Positions 63,930-64,000 of a DNA stretch of 64,000 nt are shown in pieces (the stretch's first letter is position 1; every line of letters starts with the position of its first letter). The notes beneath the pieces were generated by a model. It was not told the DNA's origin, ran no database searches, and was given only the letters and a program-made list of their open reading frames with translations. The DNA lies in assembly GCA_016183765.1 (NCBI GenBank), contig JACPEA010000001.1, forward strand, positions 291,652-355,651. The letters run 5' to 3'. A program made the position numbers and the translations under genes. Source of the stretch: Bacteroidota bacterium. GTDB lineage: Bacteria > Bacteroidota > Bacteroidia > Chitinophagales > Chitinophagaceae.

Positions 63930-64000
63930 ATGGAAAATTACCGAAAGACAGCCCATACGCTCTATGATTGTAAGTATCACATTGTATGGATTACAAAGTA
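63930..64000 (+). CDS. IS200-like/REP-associated tyrosine transposase, N-terminal fragment
   Basis: The window ends inside this gene. The 23 visible residues, starting MENYRKTAHTLYDCKYHIVW, match the first strand of Y1 HUH transposases (TnpA of IS200/IS605 and RAYT). These cut single-stranded DNA next to hairpins. The REP-like hairpins directly upstream favour a RAYT over a full insertion sequence. The HUH motif and the catalytic Tyr lie outside the window. Confidence 0.8.
   Translation, partial: MENYRKTAHTLYDCKYHIVWITK

Overview
The window is chromosomal DNA from a Bacteroidota bacterium, most likely family Chitinophagaceae. The evidence is the SusC/SusD pair, promoters of the TAnnTTTG type, weak Shine-Dalgarno signals, several sugar-acid oxidoreductases with twin-arginine signals, and a type II-C CRISPR-Cas9 locus with 47-bp repeats. 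It ends inside a REP-associated transposase gene. Genus is not resolvable from sequence alone.

Layout. 1-5.9 kb: the tail of hutU, an ORF6N DNA-binding protein, a tiny basic protein, a TMEM175-type channel, murQ with a MurK-like amino-sugar kinase, and an S41 protease. 6.5-31.2 kb: a carbohydrate-utilisation region. It holds a GH30 enzyme, a LacI regulator with its probable palindromic operators, a GH88 unsaturated glucuronyl hydrolase, SusC/SusD, ThuA, five Gfo/Idh/MocA-type oxidoreductases, an orphan TonB plug protein, and a uronate branch (fructuronate-reductase-like SDR, uxaC, YiaK-like reductase, EamA transporter). The theme is release and catabolism of glucuronate-containing glycans.

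31.3-41.35 kb: a type II-C CRISPR locus. The order is a tracrRNA-like anti-repeat element lacking a nexus, a HigBA-type toxin-antitoxin pair, an array of 34 identical repeats with 33 spacers, cas2, cas1, an unexpected DUF6261-family gene, a 20-bp nested palindrome, a catalytically complete cas9 and the divergent tracrRNA. 41.5-48.7 kb: apbE, a sugar-isomerase-like TIM barrel, an AT-rich island with a frameshifted Cys-rich lipoprotein gene and a textbook 139-bp MITE, then a clan GH-A hydrolase and a GH78-like rhamnosidase.

48.8-63.5 kb: a complete assimilatory sulfate reduction cluster (cysH-cysD-cysN-cysE-cysK-cobA-cysJ-cysI), followed by a TonB receptor, a DUF2490 protein and a siroheme-synthase/TauE-SafE fusion. 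Three promoters share a 21-bp dyad. Two of the leaders carry short ORFs that end in runs of cysteine codons folded into hairpins, the hallmark of cysteine-dependent attenuation. 63.75-64 kb: REP-like hairpins and the start of an IS200/RAYT transposase.

The most promising undescribed elements are the nexus-less tracrRNA paralogue beside the toxin-antitoxin pair, the DUF6261 gene inside the cas operon, and the sulfur regulon combining a promoter dyad with Cys-codon leader peptides.
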